This document shows, piece after piece, positions 36,605 through 46,803 of a stretch of 64,000 bases of DNA; within the stretch, counting starts at the first letter, position 1, and each line of letters starts with the position of its first letter. Source of the stretch: Microbacterium suwonense (GTDB taxonomy: Bacteria > Actinomycetota > Actinomycetes > Actinomycetales > Microbacteriaceae); NCBI RefSeq assembly GCF_030296555.1, contig NZ_AP027728.1:434001-498000 (forward strand). The letters are read 5' to 3'. A program made the translations under genes and the position numbers. The notes under the pieces were generated by a model. It saw only the letters and a program-made list of their open reading frames with translations. It made no database searches and was not told the origin of the DNA.

Positions 36605-36677
36605 GAGACCCCTCCTGAACGTCGAAACCCCCTCTGTCTCGCGCGATTCCTGAGGGGTCTCGGCGAGGAGAGGGGGT
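36605..36677. terminator. Interleaved inverted repeats between convergent CYTH and lpd genes
   Basis: GAGACCCCTC (36605-36614) pairs with GAGGGGTCTC (36652-36661), and ACCCCCTCT (36627-36635) pairs with AGAGGGGGT (36669-36677). The two stems overlap in a pseudoknot-like order, so only one can form at a time. The position between convergent genes suggests bidirectional termination; there is no T run. Confidence 0.6.
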
Positions 36678-36692
36678 CTCGGCGGCTGTGCG

Positions 36693-38090
36693 TCAGAGGT
36701 TGATCATGTGGCCGGCGAGGCCGTGGAAGCCCTCCTGCAGCGCCTCCGACAGTGTCGGGTGCGTGTGCACGTTGCGAGCGGCCTCCAGAGCGGTCAGATC
36801 CCACTTCTGCGCGAGGGTCAGCTCGGGCAGCAGCTCGGACACGTCCGGGCCGATCAGGTGCCCGCCGATGAGCTCGAGGTGCTCGGCGTCGGCGATGAGC
36901 TTGACGAAGCCGATCGGCTCGCCCAGGCCGTTGGCCTTGCCGTTCGCGCTGAACGGGAACTTGGCGACCTTGATCTCGCGTCCCTCGGCCTTGGCCTGCT
37001 CCTCGGTGAGGCCGAAGCTGGCCACCTGCGGCTGGCAAAACGTGGCGCGCGGCATCATCCGGTAGTCGCCCAGCGTCTGCGTCTCGGCACCGGCGATGGT
37101 CTCGGCGGCGACGACTCCCTGCGCCTCGGCGACGTGAGCCAGCTGCAGCTTGGCGGTCACATCGCCGATGGCGTAGATGCCCTCGACGTTCGTGCGCATG
37201 TGGTCGTCGATGTCGATGGCTCCGCGCTCGGTGAGCTTCACGCCGGTCGTCTCGAGCCCGAAGCCCTCGATGTTCGGCGCGAAGCCGACGGACATGAGCA
37301 CCTTGCCCGCGTCGAGCTCGCCGGCCTTGCCGTCACGGGTCTCGTAGGTGATGTGCACCGAGGAGCCGTTGTCGGTCACGGTCTTGACCGCGGTGGAGGT
37401 GAGGATGTCGACGCCGAGCTTCTTGTACTGGCGCTGGATCTCCTTGGAGACCTCGGCGTCCTCGTTCGGCAGCGCACGGTCCAGGAACTCGATGATCGTG
37501 ACCTTCACGCCGTAGTTCACCAGCACGTAGGCGAACTCCATGCCGATGGCGCCGGCGCCGACGATCGCGATCGACTCGGGCAGTTCGCGGGCGAGGATCT
37601 GCTCCTCGTAGGTGACCACGTTCTCGCTCAGCTGCACACCGGGCAGCAGGCGCACGGTCGAACCCGTGGCGATGATGGCGTTGTCGAAGGTGACCTCCTC
37701 GGTCGTGCCATCGGACTTGGCCACCGAGATCGCCTTGGGGCCGGTGAACGTTCCGCGACCTTCGTACTCGGTCACCTTGTTCTTCTTCATCAGGAAGTGG
37801 ATGCCCTTGACGTGGGTCTCCGAGACCTTGCGGCTGCGGTCGAACGCCGCGCCGAAGTCGAAGTGCACGTCACCCGAGATGCCGAAGAACTCGGCCTTGT
37901 GGGTGAACGTGTGCGCGACCTCCGCGTTCTTCAGGAGCGACTTGGAGGGGATGCATCCGACGTTCAGACACACACCGCCCCAGTACTTCTCCTCGATGAT
38001 CGCAGTGGACAGTCCGAGCTGGGCGCTGCGGACGGCGGCGACGTATCCGCCAGGGCCCGCGCCGAGGATGACGACATCGTAATGTGGCAT
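36693..38090 (-). CDS. lpd: Dihydrolipoyl dehydrogenase
   Basis: 465 residues from ATG 38090. FAD motif [20 protein letters not shown], redox-active disulfide [20 protein letters not shown] motif [20 protein letters not shown] and the C-terminal His-Glu dyad in [14 protein letters not shown] are all present. It is the E3 subunit of 2-oxoacid dehydrogenase complexes. On the - strand TAGGCT (38098-38103) sits only seven bases before the start codon, so the mRNA may be leaderless. Located near garA, whose family controls 2-oxoglutarate metabolism. Confidence 0.95.
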   Translation of the reverse strand: MPHYDVVILGAGPGGYVAAVRSAQLGLSTAIIEEKYWGGVCLNVGCIPSKSLLKNAEVAHTFTHKAEFFGISGDVHFDFGAAFDRSRKVSETHVKGIHFLMKKNKVTEYEGRGTFTGPKAISVAKSDGTTEEVTFDNAIIATGSTVRLLPGVQLSENVVTYEEQILARELPESIAIVGAGAIGMEFAYVLVNYGVKVTIIEFLDRALPNEDAEVSKEIQRQYKKLGVDILTSTAVKTVTDNGSSVHITYETRDGKAGELDAGKVLMSVGFAPNIEGFGLETTGVKLTERGAIDIDDHMRTNVEGIYAIGDVTAKLQLAHVAEAQGVVAAETIAGAETQTLGDYRMMPRATFCQPQVASFGLTEEQAKAEGREIKVAKFPFSANGKANGLGEPIGFVKLIADAEHLELIGGHLIGPDVSELLPELTLAQKWDLTALEAARNVHTHPTLSEALQEGFHGLAGHMINL

Positions 38091-38212
38091 GTCCTCCAGC
38101 CTATCGTCTGCATCGCGCACGGGATGAGCAGATGATCGTGCAGATGACCCAGATCGCCCTCCCGATCGGCCTGCCTCATCCGATAGGCTGAAGGGCCGGA
38201 GGAGGGAGACCC

Positions 38213-38694
38213 GTGACAGACGACAGCACGATCGGCGCCGGAGGCGCGATCCACCGCAATGGCGAGCCGCGTCACGACGTGACGCAGACGTTCGGCCACG
38301 AATCCGACCTCTCGTTCGTGCCGTTCGGCGCCGACCTGACCGAGGCCGAGAGCGCAGCCATCGCGGCTCTTCCGGCTGGTTCCGCCCTTCTCCTGGTGCG
38401 CGCGGGGCCCTCGCCGGTGCGCGCTACCTGCTCGACGCCGACGTGACGACCGTGGGCCGTCACCCCGAGGCCGACATCTTCTTCGACGACGTGACCGTGT
38501 CGCGTCGTCACGCCGAGATCACCCGCGCAGGAGCGGTGTTCGAGATCATCGACCAGCGCTCGCTGAACGGCACCTACGTCAACGGCGAACGCGTCGACCG
38601 CAGTGAGCTGGCCAACGGCTATGAGCTGCGCATCGGCAAGTTCCGGATGAACTTCTTCGCCTCCCCGATCGATCTCGCGGCGGCGAACGACTGA
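38213..38694 (+). CDS. garA: FHA domain protein GarA/OdhI type (frameshifted in this sequence)
   Basis: GTG 38213 with GGAGGAGGGAG upstream. The N-terminus [16 protein letters not shown] holds the threonines phosphorylated by PknB/PknG-type kinases in this family. The frame breaks at GGGG 38404-38407; one G restores it into [32 protein letters not shown] and [14 protein letters not shown], the FHA domain. The repaired length is 160 residues. GarA/OdhI inhibits 2-oxoglutarate dehydrogenase and glutamate enzymes unless phosphorylated. Next to lpd and ftsR, as in Rv1827-Rv1828. Confidence 0.88.
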
Positions 38695-39383
38695 TGGCGG
38701 CGGCTGCCGCCGCCCGGGAGCGCTCTGCGCCCACAGGGCTCCTCAGCATCGGTCAGGTACTGGCCCGGCTCACCCCGGAGTTCTCGCAGCTCACGTCCAG
38801 CAAGCTCCGCTTCCTCGAGGTGCAGGGCATCGTCAGCCCCTCGCGCACCGAGTCCGGCTACCGCAAGTTCTCTGCATCCGACGTCGAACGTCTGCGCACC
38901 GCACTCATCCTGCAGCGCGACCACTATCTGCCGCTCAGCGTCATCCGGGAGCAGCTGGACGAGGCGGAGGCGAAAGGTGAGAGCTGGGGCGACATCGTGC
39001 CACGGTCGATCGCGCCGCCCGCGCGCCGTCACCGCCGCGAGGAGCTGATCGCTCGCACCGGTGCGACTCCGCAGCTGCTGAACGATGCGATCAGCGCCGG
39101 TCTGATCACCGCATCGGAGACCTACACAGACCAGGTCTCGTCGCTGCTGTCCGGATTGGTCACGCTGGCCAGGCACGGCATCGAGCCGAGGCACCTGCGC
39201 AGCCTCCGGCAGAACGCGGAGCGCGAGGCGGCCCTGATCGAGTCGGCGCTGTCGACGCTGCTGCGGCGCACGGATTCCGCATCCCGGGAGCGGGCCGCCG
39301 AGCTGGCGCCCGAGCTGGCCACACACATCGACGAGGTGCGCAGTCTGATGGTGCGTCAGGCGCTGGAACAGGTGCTTTCGTAA
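38694..39383 (+). CDS. ftsR: MerR family transcriptional regulator FtsR
   Basis: 229 residues; ATG overlaps the garA stop (TGATG). The MerR helix-turn-helix is LLSIGQVLARLTPEFSQLTS, followed by KLRFLEVQGIVSPSRTESGY and RKFSASDVERLRTALILQRD. Homologue of Rv1828/FtsR, a regulator of ftsZ and growth in Corynebacterium and mycobacteria. The long C-terminal part (TGATPQLLNDAISAGLITAS) is the usual effector-like region with no cysteines for metal binding. Confidence 0.9.
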   Translation: MAAAAAARERSAPTGLLSIGQVLARLTPEFSQLTSSKLRFLEVQGIVSPSRTESGYRKFSASDVERLRTALILQRDHYLPLSVIREQLDEAEAKGESWGDIVPRSIAPPARRHRREELIARTGATPQLLNDAISAGLITASETYTDQVSSLLSGLVTLARHGIEPRHLRSLRQNAEREAALIESALSTLLRRTDSASRERAAELAPELATHIDEVRSLMVRQALEQVLS

Positions 39384-39424
39384 CGAACCGGTTGCGACAC
39401 ACCTTCCGCTCCCGGCGGATGTGA

Positions 39425-39453
39425 TTGCCCGGCCGGGGGTGCTGCTCTAGCGT
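39425..39453 (+). promoter_or_regulatory. Promoter for the second merR gene
   Basis: TTGCCC (39425-39430), a 17-base spacer, then TAGCGT (39448-39453). This is a good vegetative-type promoter located 30 bases before ATG 39484, which has AGGAGAGG upstream. Confidence 0.55.
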
Positions 39454-39483
39454 TGAGGTATTCGTTCAGGAGAGGACAGACGT

Positions 39484-40029
39484 ATGAATGCGGATGAGCT
39501 GACAGGCGACCCGCGGTTCGTGACCGAGCTCCTCTTCACCGATGGCCTTCCCGCCATGGACGACGAGGTCGGCTACCGCGGTGCCGTGGCGGCGCGCGCG
39601 GCGGGCATCACCTATCGCCAGCTGGACTACTGGGCGCGCACCGAGCTGGTCGTCCCGACCGTGCGCGGTGCCTCGGGCTCGGGCTCGCAGCGCCTGTACG
39701 GCTTCCGCGACATCCTCGTCCTCAAGCTCGTCAAACGTCTGCTCGACACCGGCATCTCTCTGCAGCAGATCCGTGTCGCCGTCGAGCAGCTGCGGGCGGC
39801 AGGCATCCGCGATCTCGCCGGAACCACACTGATGAGCGACGGGGCCTCGGTCTACCTGTGCACTTCCAACGACGAGGTCATCGACCTGGTCAGCCGCGGA
39901 CAGGGCGTGTTCGGCATCGCCGTGGGCAAGGTCCTGCGCGAGGTGGAATCCACCCTCGTCGAGTTCGACCCGACGGCGCCGGATCCGGTGGACGAGCTCG
40001 CCGCACGCCGTTCCAAGCGCACCGCGTAG
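39484..40029 (+). CDS. MerR family transcriptional regulator (Rv1830-like)
   Basis: 181 residues. Winged-helix motif GYRGAVAARAAGITYRQLDY, then WARTELVVPTVR, SQRLYGFRDILVLKLVKRLL and TGISLQQIRVAVEQLRAAGI. It follows garA and ftsR as in mycobacterial Rv1827-Rv1830, though the DUF151 nuclease gene normally found between is absent here. The C-terminal half (VYLCTSNDEVIDLVSRGQGV) is the typical domain of this subgroup. Confidence 0.88.
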   Translation: MNADELTGDPRFVTELLFTDGLPAMDDEVGYRGAVAARAAGITYRQLDYWARTELVVPTVRGASGSGSQRLYGFRDILVLKLVKRLLDTGISLQQIRVAVEQLRAAGIRDLAGTTLMSDGASVYLCTSNDEVIDLVSRGQGVFGIAVGKVLREVESTLVEFDPTAPDPVDELAARRSKRTA

Positions 40030-40109
40030 CCGAAGCGCACCGCGTGGTGCCGCCCGCAACCACGTAGCCTCAAGCGCACCGCGCAGCGGTCCCTCGGGGA
40101 CGGCAGGGA

Positions 40110-40921
40110 TCAGGCCTGGGCGCCGGTCTCGGGAACGGGAACCCGACCGGTGCGGATGATGCGGTCCAGCAGCTGATCGAAATCGCCCGCGAGCTCTTGA
40201 GCCGACTCGCCGGGCCAGATGTGCAGCGGCTTCGCCGCGCCCTGCGCCTGCTGCAGCGAGGTGCGCTCGGGCAGCTGGGGCGCCAGCACCAGCGGGCCGA
40301 ACATGTCGCGCAGCTCCTTGATGCGGAACTGATGCTCGATCGACTGCGGGCGCACGCGGTTGACCACGATGCCCAGCGGCTGCAGGCGGGGGAGAGGCCT
40401 CGGCGGATCTCCTCGATCGCGCGCAACGCACGATCGGCCGCGGCGACCGAGAACAGGCCGGGCTCGGTGACCACCATGACGCGGTCGCTGGCGGCCCACG
40501 CGGTGCGGGTGAGGGCGTTCAGCGACGGTGCGCAGTCGATCAGCACGAGGTCGTACTCGCTTTCGACCGTGGCCAGCGCCTCTTCGAGCTTCCACACATC
40601 GCGCACACTCGGGTGCGGTCCGTCGAAGTTGATCGCCGAGGGGCTGCCGATCAGCAGATCGATCGTGCCGGGGTGCACCTTCGCCCAGCCGCTGGAGGTG
40701 ATCGCCTGCCGGACCACCTTCTCCTTGGGGTTCTCCAGCACATCGGCGATGTTCAGTCTGCCGGCGATCTGGATGTCCATGCCGGTGGAGACATCCGACT
40801 GCGGGTCGAGGTCGACCACGAGAGTTCGGATGCCACGGGCGAAAGCGGCGGAAGCGAGACCGAGGGTGACGGTCGTCTTGCCGACGCCTCCTTTGAGGGA
40901 GCTGACGCTGAGTACGTGCAC
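40110..40921 (-). CDS. ParA-like ATPase without ParB (frameshifted in this sequence)
   Basis: GTG 40921 (or 40930). Walker A is [20 protein letters not shown], then VVDLDPQSDVSTGMD and YDLVLIDCAPSLNALTRTA. The frame breaks at the GGGGG run 40388-40392; one missing base joins EEIRRGLSP to RLQPLGIVVNRVRPQSIEHQ, giving 270 residues. Members of this orphan ParA group in Microbacteriaceae sit alone with no parB or parS nearby. Function is probably positioning of a cargo protein or DNA. It faces the pyc gene head to head. Confidence 0.82.
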
Positions 40922-41014
40922 GGCATACACGTTACCGTGCCCTAGTCTGGGGACACACTCAGCCCCCGCTCTGCGCGCAGTCCTCTGTGCGCATCGACCT
41001 CCGAAGAGGTGTGC

Positions 41015-44000
41015 ATGTTTCAGAAGATCCTGGTGGCAAATCGTGGTGAGATCGCGATCCGCGCATTCCGCGCCGCGTACGAGGTGGGGGCGCGCACGGT
41101 CGCGGTCTTCCCGTATGAGGATCGGGGTTCGCTGCATCGCCTGAAGGCCGATGAGGCCTACGAGATCGGTGAACGGGGTCACCCCGTGCAGGCATATCTG
41201 GATGTGGATGCCATCATCGAGATCGCGCGGGATGCGGGAGCGGATGCCATCTACCCGGGATACGGCTTCCTCTCCGAGAACCCCGAGCTGGCGGAGAAGG
41301 CTGCGGCGGCGGGCATCACATTCATCGGTCCGCCCGCGCAGGTGCTGGAGATGGCGGGGAACAAGGTCGAGGCCAAGCGGCATGCCGTCGAGGCCGGCGT
41401 GCCTGTGCTGCGCTCCACCGAGGCATCCGACGATGTCGACACCCTGGTCGCACAGGCCGATGAGATCGGCTTCCCGCTGTTCGCCAAGGCCGTCGCCGGC
41501 GGCGGCGGCCGGGGCATGCGGCGCGTCGAGACGAAGGGTGAGCTCGCACCCGCTCTGGCCGAGGCGATGCGCGAGGCCGGCGCCGCCTTCGGCGACCCGC
41601 GGATGTTCCTCGAGCAGGCTGTGCTGCGTCCCCGCCACATCGAGGTGCAGATCCTCGCCGACGGCCAGGGGAACACGGTGCACATGTTCGAGCGGGACTG
41701 CTCGGTGCAGCGTCGCCACCAGAAGGTGATCGAGATCGCTCCCGCCCCGAATCTCGACGACCAGACCCGGAGCGCCCTGCACCGGCATGCGATCGCGTTC
41801 GCGCGCTCGATCGGCTATCAGAACGCCGGCACGGTCGAGTTCCTGCTCGAGACCACGGGCCCGCGCGCGGGCGAGGCCGTCTTCATCGAGATGAACCCGC
41901 GCATCCAAGTCGAGCACACCGTCACAGAAGAGGTCACCGACGTCGACCTGGTGCGTGCTCAGATGCAGATCGCCAGCGGCGACACCCTCGCTGACCTCGG
42001 CCTGGAGCAGGACGACATCCAGCTGCGCGGAGCGGCGCTGCAGTGCCGCATCACCACCGAGGACCCCACGCAGGGCTTCCGGCCGGATACCGGCAAGATC
42101 ACCACCTACCGCTCGCCCGGCGGCGCCGGCATCCGTCTCGACGGAGGCACCACCGCCGCAGGATCGCAGATCAGCCCGTACTTCGATTCGATGCTGTCCA
42201 AGCTCACCTGCCGCGGCCGCTCGTTCCCCAGCGCCGTCTCGCGGGCGCGACGCGCCCTGGCCGAATTTCGCATCCGCGGGGTCTCGACGAACATCCCGTT
42301 CCTTCAGGCCGTGCTCGATGACCCCTCGTTCGCCGCGGGCGACCTGTCGACCTCGTTCATCGACGAGCGCCCCGAGCTGCTGCGTGGCCGGGTGTCGAAG
42401 GACCGCGGGTCGAAGATCCTGAAGTGGCTGGTGGAGGTGACGGTCAACAAGCCGCACGGTGAGAACCCGCTGATCCTGCCGCCCTCGCACAAACTACCGG
42501 CGCTGGATCTCAACGTCGACGCCCCGGCCGGCTCCCGCCAACTGCTGCTCGAGAAGGGCCCTGCAGGCTTCGCCGCCGCGCTGCGCGAGCAGAAGGCCCT
42601 GGCCGTGACCGAGACGACCTTCCGCGACGCGCACCAGTCGCTGCTGGCCACCCGGGTGCGCACCAGCGACCTGGTCGCGGTCGCGCCGCACGTGGCGCGG
42701 ATGACCCCGCAGCTGCTGTCGGTCGAAGCCTGGGGAGGAGCGACCTACGATGTCGCACTGCGCTTCCTGGGCGAGGACCCGTGGGAGCGCCTGGCCGCAC
42801 TGCGCGAGGCGCTGCCGAACATCAACATCCAGATGCTGCTGCGCGGGCGCAACACCGTGGGATACACCCCGTACCCCACCGAGGTGACCGACGCCTTCGT
42901 GCGCGAGGCGGCGCAGACCGGCGTGGACATCTTCCGCATCTTCGACGCGCTCAACGACGTATCCCAGATGCGCCCCGCCATCGACGCGGTGCTCGCAACC
43001 GGCACCGCCGTCGCCGAGGCGGCACTGTGCTACACCGGCGACCTGCTGAACCCTTCCGAGGACCTGTACACGCTGGACTACTACCTGCATCTGGCAGAGC
43101 AGATCGTCGAGGCCGGCGCGCACGTGATCGGCATCAAGGACATGGCGGGCCTTCTGCGCCCCGCCGCCGCGGCGAAGCTCGTCACGGCGCTGCGCGAGCG
43201 CTTCGACCAGCCGGTGCACGTGCACACGCACGACACCGCCGGGGGTCAGCTGGCGACGCTGCTCGCCGCGAGTGCGGCAGGAGCGGATGCCGTGGATGTC
43301 GCCTCCGCACCGATGTCCGGGACCACCAGCCAGCCGTCGCTGTCCGCACTGGTCGCCGCGCTCGCACACACCGAACGCGACACCGGCATCTCGCTGCAGG
43401 CCGCATCGGATCTGGAGCCGTACTGGGAGGCGATGCGTCGCCTGTACCGTCCGTTCGAGTCGGGGCTCCCCAGCCCCACCGGCCGGGTGTACCACCACGA
43501 GATCCCCGGCGGTCAGCTCTCCAACCTGCGCCAGCAGGCCATCGCCCTCGGGCTGGCGGATGACTTCGAGCTCATCGAGGACATGTACGCCGCCGCTGAC
43601 GAGATCCTGGGCCGCGTGCCGAAGGTGACGCCGTCGTCGAAGGTCGTCGGCGATCTGGCGCTGCACCTGGCGGCGGTCAAAGCCGATCCGGCGGACTTCG
43701 CCGCGAACCCCGAGCGCTACGACATCCCGGACTCGGTGGTCGGCTTCATGGCGGGAGAGCTGGGCGACCTGCCCGGCGGATGGCCGGAGCCGTTCCGCAC
43801 CAAGGTGCTCGCCGGTCGAGCCGCCAAAGCGGGGATCACCCCGATCACGCAGGCGCAACAGGCCGCACTGGACGGCACCTCCGAAGAGCGGCGCGGGATG
43901 CTCAACGAGCTGCTGTTCCCCGCACCGACCAAGATCTTCCGGCAGCATCGTGACGACTACGGCGACCTGTCCGTGCTGGAGACCTCGGACTACCTGTACG

Positions 44001-44422
44001 GTCTGGTCCCGGGAGCCGAGCACGCGGTCGAGATCGAGCGCGGCGTGCGCCTGTACGTCGGACTCGAGGCGATCGGCGAGGCCGACCCGAAGGGCATGCG
44101 CACGGTGATGACCACTCTGAACGGACAGCTGCGTCCGGTCTCGGTGCGCGATCGGTCGATCATCGTCGAAGGCCGCCAGGCTGAGAAGGCGGACACCTCC
44201 CAGCCCGGCCAGGTCGCCGCACCGTTCTCGGGCGCGGTGACGCTGAAGGTCGAGGAGGGCGCGAGTGTGAAGGCCGGCGACCCGGTGGCGTCGATCGAGG
44301 CGATGAAGATGGAGGCGGCCATCACCACCCCGGTGGACGGCGTCGTCGAGCGCCTGGCGATCGGCTCGACGCAGCAGGTGGACGCCGGCGATCTTTTGGT
44401 CGTCATCCGTCCGGCGCACTAA
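41015..44422 (+). CDS. pyc: Pyruvate carboxylase
   Basis: 1135 residues, full length. Biotin carboxylase domain (residues 1-450; KILVANRGEIAIRAFRAAYE, AVAGGGGRGMRRV, FIEMNPRIQVEHTVTEEV), carboxyltransferase domain (about 540-830; TTFRDAHQSLLATRVRTSDL, GTTSQPSLSAL) and a C-terminal biotinyl domain with SIEAMKMEAAI. Forms oxaloacetate from pyruvate, bicarbonate and ATP, feeding the TCA cycle. ATG 41015 is chosen (AAGAGG upstream); GTG 41009 is in frame. Confidence 0.97.
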   Translation: MFQKILVANRGEIAIRAFRAAYEVGARTVAVFPYEDRGSLHRLKADEAYEIGERGHPVQAYLDVDAIIEIARDAGADAIYPGYGFLSENPELAEKAAAAGITFIGPPAQVLEMAGNKVEAKRHAVEAGVPVLRSTEASDDVDTLVAQADEIGFPLFAKAVAGGGGRGMRRVETKGELAPALAEAMREAGAAFGDPRMFLEQAVLRPRHIEVQILADGQGNTVHMFERDCSVQRRHQKVIEIAPAPNLDDQTRSALHRHAIAFARSIGYQNAGTVEFLLETTGPRAGEAVFIEMNPRIQVEHTVTEEVTDVDLVRAQMQIASGDTLADLGLEQDDIQLRGAALQCRITTEDPTQGFRPDTGKITTYRSPGGAGIRLDGGTTAAGSQISPYFDSMLSKLTCRGRSFPSAVSRARRALAEFRIRGVSTNIPFLQAVLDDPSFAAGDLSTSFIDERPELLRGRVSKDRGSKILKWLVEVTVNKPHGENPLILPPSHKLPALDLNVDAPAGSRQLLLEKGPAGFAAALREQKALAVTETTFRDAHQSLLATRVRTSDLVAVAPHVARMTPQLLSVEAWGGATYDVALRFLGEDPWERLAALREALPNINIQMLLRGRNTVGYTPYPTEVTDAFVREAAQTGVDIFRIFDALNDVSQMRPAIDAVLATGTAVAEAALCYTGDLLNPSEDLYTLDYYLHLAEQIVEAGAHVIGIKDMAGLLRPAAAAKLVTALRERFDQPVHVHTHDTAGGQLATLLAASAAGADAVDVASAPMSGTTSQPSLSALVAALAHTERDTGISLQAASDLEPYWEAMRRLYRPFESGLPSPTGRVYHHEIPGGQLSNLRQQAIALGLADDFELIEDMYAAADEILGRVPKVTPSSKVVGDLALHLAAVKADPADFAANPERYDIPDSVVGFMAGELGDLPGGWPEPFRTKVLAGRAAKAGITPITQAQQAALDGTSEERRGMLNELLFPAPTKIFRQHRDDYGDLSVLETSDYLYGLVPGAEHAVEIERGVRLYVGLEAIGEADPKGMRTVMTTLNGQLRPVSVRDRSIIVEGRQAEKADTSQPGQVAAPFSGAVTLKVEEGASVKAGDPVASIEAMKMEAAITTPVDGVVERLAIGSTQQVDAGDLLVVIRPAH

Positions 44423-44466
44423 CCTGGGGCGGGCGCTGATCTGCGCCGAAGCTGGGAGTGGAAACC

Positions 44467-46209
44467 GTGACGCCGAAGAACACCGTCGATCCCGAGGGAG
44501 ACGATTCGCTGGGCGTGCTCGACGACACCGCGTCGTCGGACACGATCGCGTTCGGTCCCCTCGGCGGCACAGAGCAGGTCAGCGTCGCGCTGCCCACCGG
44601 TGGTGAGGACGACGATCTGGTGCAGGAGAGGATCGTGGCGGGAGAGGTCGTCTCCGACCTGATCATCGACACCTCCGCGGTCGCCGATGAGGACACGCTC
44701 GCCCGCATCAACCAGGATGCGCAGGGGATCGTCATCGAGCTGCCCGTCGAAGCGGATGCCGTCGCCGACGCGGATGCTGTGGCTGACGACGATACGATTG
44801 CCGACGCTGTCGCCGAGGCGGGCGATGACACGGATGCCGATGACGCCGCCGACATCGTGGATGACGCCGCCCACATCGTGGATGCCGACGAGGCCGCCGA
44901 CATCGTGGATGCCGACGAGGTGTCGGTGTCGGGTGACGATGCGGCGGAGGCCACGGCGCCGGAAGAGACGGCATCCGAGGAGACGGCCGAGATCGACGCC
45001 TCCGGGCTCTCACCGCTCGAATCGGCTGTCGCCGTGGCGAAGGCGGAATTGCGCGCCGCGATGTCCCCGACGCCCACGAAGAATCAGATCGAACCGCGGC
45101 CCCGTGGGGCCCGGACCGCAGAGGAGAACCGCCCCGTGGCGACCGACGACAGCGCACCCGCTGCGCGCCCCGACGCAGACACCGCGCGCGTCCATGCGGA
45201 GCCCGCGCGACCGGCATCCGAGGTGGCATTGTCCTCGAAGCGCCTCGACGATCTGAGCGACTCCGCCCGTGAGAGCGCAGACCTGCTGACCGCAGATCGC
45301 CTGCTCGATCCGTCCCGCATCGCCAAGCCCGAGCCCGAGGGCACCTGGAGTCACCTGCTCTATGCGATCTCCGGCGGCCGGATCAACATCGGCGACGGAC
45401 GCAGGGCCCGCGAGCGCAAGGCGCTCACGGCGCGGATCGCTGCGTCCATGGCGGGCACGGCGCGCTTCGTTCCGGTGCTTTCGCGCAAGGGCGGAGTGGG
45501 GAAGACCACGGTCACCGCGCTGCTGGGCATGGCACTCGCAGACGCCAGGGACGACCGGGTGATCGCGGTCGACGCGAACCCCGATCGGGGAACCCTGGCC
45601 GAGCGGGTCGTCGGCAGCCAGGCCAAGTCCGTGCGGGATCTGGTGCGCTCACAGAACGAGATCCGCGGGTTCCACGACATCTCGGCTCTCGTGGCCCGCG
45701 ACGAGACCCGTCTCGACGTGCTGGCATCCGACGCCGACCCCCGGGTCTCGGAGGCGTTCGGCGACGCAGACTACCGTGACGTCGCCGCCGTCGCCGCGCA
45801 GTACTACTCGCTCGTGCTCACCGACTCGGGCACCGGCATCGTGCACTCCGTGATGGAGGCCACTCTGCAGCTCGCGGACCGCATCGTCGTGGTGTCCGGG
45901 CTCAGCGTCGATGAGGCGCGCCTGGCATCCGAGACGCTCACCTGGCTGGAGACCAACGGCTACGCCCAGCTCGCACGCGACGCCGTCGTGGTGCTGAACC
46001 AGTCGACGCCCGGTGCGCCGCTCGTGCGCCTGAGCGAGCTGGAAGCGCATTTCTCCACCCGCGCCAGTCAGGTGCTGCGCATCCCATACGATGCGCAGAT
46101 CGCCGGTGGGGGCCCGATCGACTTCGGCAGCCTGCAGCCCGAGACGCGACGTGCGGCACGCGAGATCGCGGCCGTGCTCGTCGAGGGACTGCGCACGAAG
46201 GCCGCCTGA
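44467..46209 (+). CDS. MinD/ParA-like ATPase with long acidic disordered N-terminus
   Basis: 580 residues from GTG 44467 (GGGAG at 44454-44458). Residues 1-290 are disordered and very acidic, with degenerate repeats such as [14 protein letters not shown] and [21 protein letters not shown] MinD-type ATPase follows from about residue 330 ([57 protein letters not shown]). Signature lysines are present, but the Walker B aspartate region reads TDSG. Similar proteins occur in actinobacteria near type VII secretion or cell-pole genes; here the neighbours are pyc and def. The function is not known. Confidence 0.72.
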   Translation: MTPKNTVDPEGDDSLGVLDDTASSDTIAFGPLGGTEQVSVALPTGGEDDDLVQERIVAGEVVSDLIIDTSAVADEDTLARINQDAQGIVIELPVEADAVADADAVADDDTIADAVAEAGDDTDADDAADIVDDAAHIVDADEAADIVDADEVSVSGDDAAEATAPEETASEETAEIDASGLSPLESAVAVAKAELRAAMSPTPTKNQIEPRPRGARTAEENRPVATDDSAPAARPDADTARVHAEPARPASEVALSSKRLDDLSDSARESADLLTADRLLDPSRIAKPEPEGTWSHLLYAISGGRINIGDGRRARERKALTARIAASMAGTARFVPVLSRKGGVGKTTVTALLGMALADARDDRVIAVDANPDRGTLAERVVGSQAKSVRDLVRSQNEIRGFHDISALVARDETRLDVLASDADPRVSEAFGDADYRDVAAVAAQYYSLVLTDSGTGIVHSVMEATLQLADRIVVVSGLSVDEARLASETLTWLETNGYAQLARDAVVVLNQSTPGAPLVRLSELEAHFSTRASQVLRIPYDAQIAGGGPIDFGSLQPETRRAAREIAAVLVEGLRTKAA

Positions 46210-46699
46210 TGACCGTCCGCGAGATCAGGCTGTACGGCGACCCCGTGCTGAGGCAGGTGTGCGCTCCGATCGAGAAGATCGACGATGGCGTTCGCGCCCT
46301 CATCGCCGACCTCGTCGAGACCGTCGAGCTCCCCGGTAGGGCCGGCGTCGCCGCCAACCAGATCGGCGTCGCGCTGCGCGCCTTCAGCTATAACATCGAC
46401 GGCGACATCGGCTACGTGATCAACCCGGTGCTCACCGAGGTGCGTGGGGAGGCTGAGCCGATCGGCGAGGGATGCCTGTCGGTTCCCGGCCTGTGGCACG
46501 ACACGCCCCGGCATCCCTGGGCACGTGTGGAGGGCATCGATCTGGACGGCGAGCCGGTGGTGCTGGAGGGGAGGGGCTGCTCGCCCAGGCCCTGCAGCAC
46601 GAGACCGACCATCTGGACGGGATGGTGTACCTTGGCCGCCTGCAGGGCGAGACGCGCAAGCTCGCGATGCGACAGGTGCGCGAGAGCGACTGGTTTTGA
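46209..46699 (+). CDS. def: Peptide deformylase (frameshifted in this sequence)
   Basis: Removes the formyl group from nascent N-termini. ATG overlaps the previous stop (TGATGA). Motif 1 is [12 protein letters not shown], motif 2 GEGCLSVPG (metal-binding Cys) and motif 3 HETDHLDG (metal-binding HExxH variant HETDH). The frame breaks between motifs 2 and 3 at GGGG 46568-46571; one missing G gives 163 residues. As the enzyme is essential and all motifs are intact, this is most likely a sequencing error. Confidence 0.87.
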
Positions 46700-46749
46700 C
46701 ACGGATCGGAGCAATGCGGCGAAGCCGCGTTGATGCGGTCGCGTGTCAA
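46696..46749. terminator. Nested hairpins between convergent def and fadD15
   Basis: The inner stem CAATGCGGC-GAA-GCCGCGTTG (46712-46732) has nine pairs with one G-T. It lies inside an outer inverted repeat TTGACACG (46696-46703) with CGTGTCAA (46742-46749). It begins at the def stop codon and can terminate transcription from both sides. Confidence 0.55.
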
Positions 46750-46803
46750 CATTGAGCGAGCGCCAGCGAGTCGAAATGTCGTGAGATCGTCGGCGCGGAG
46801 CGC

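Noticed and set aside
36538..36703. CYTH protein extending to 36703
   Set aside because: The tail is a translation of the CACGTG repeats and the terminator stems; the normal SKLARALGG ending is reached at 36537 in the adjacent frame.
40922..42490. Upstream extension of the orphan ParA by over 500 residues across pyc
   Set aside because: The upstream part is the reverse of the pyruvate carboxylase gene. The ParA homology begins at the GTG near 40921.
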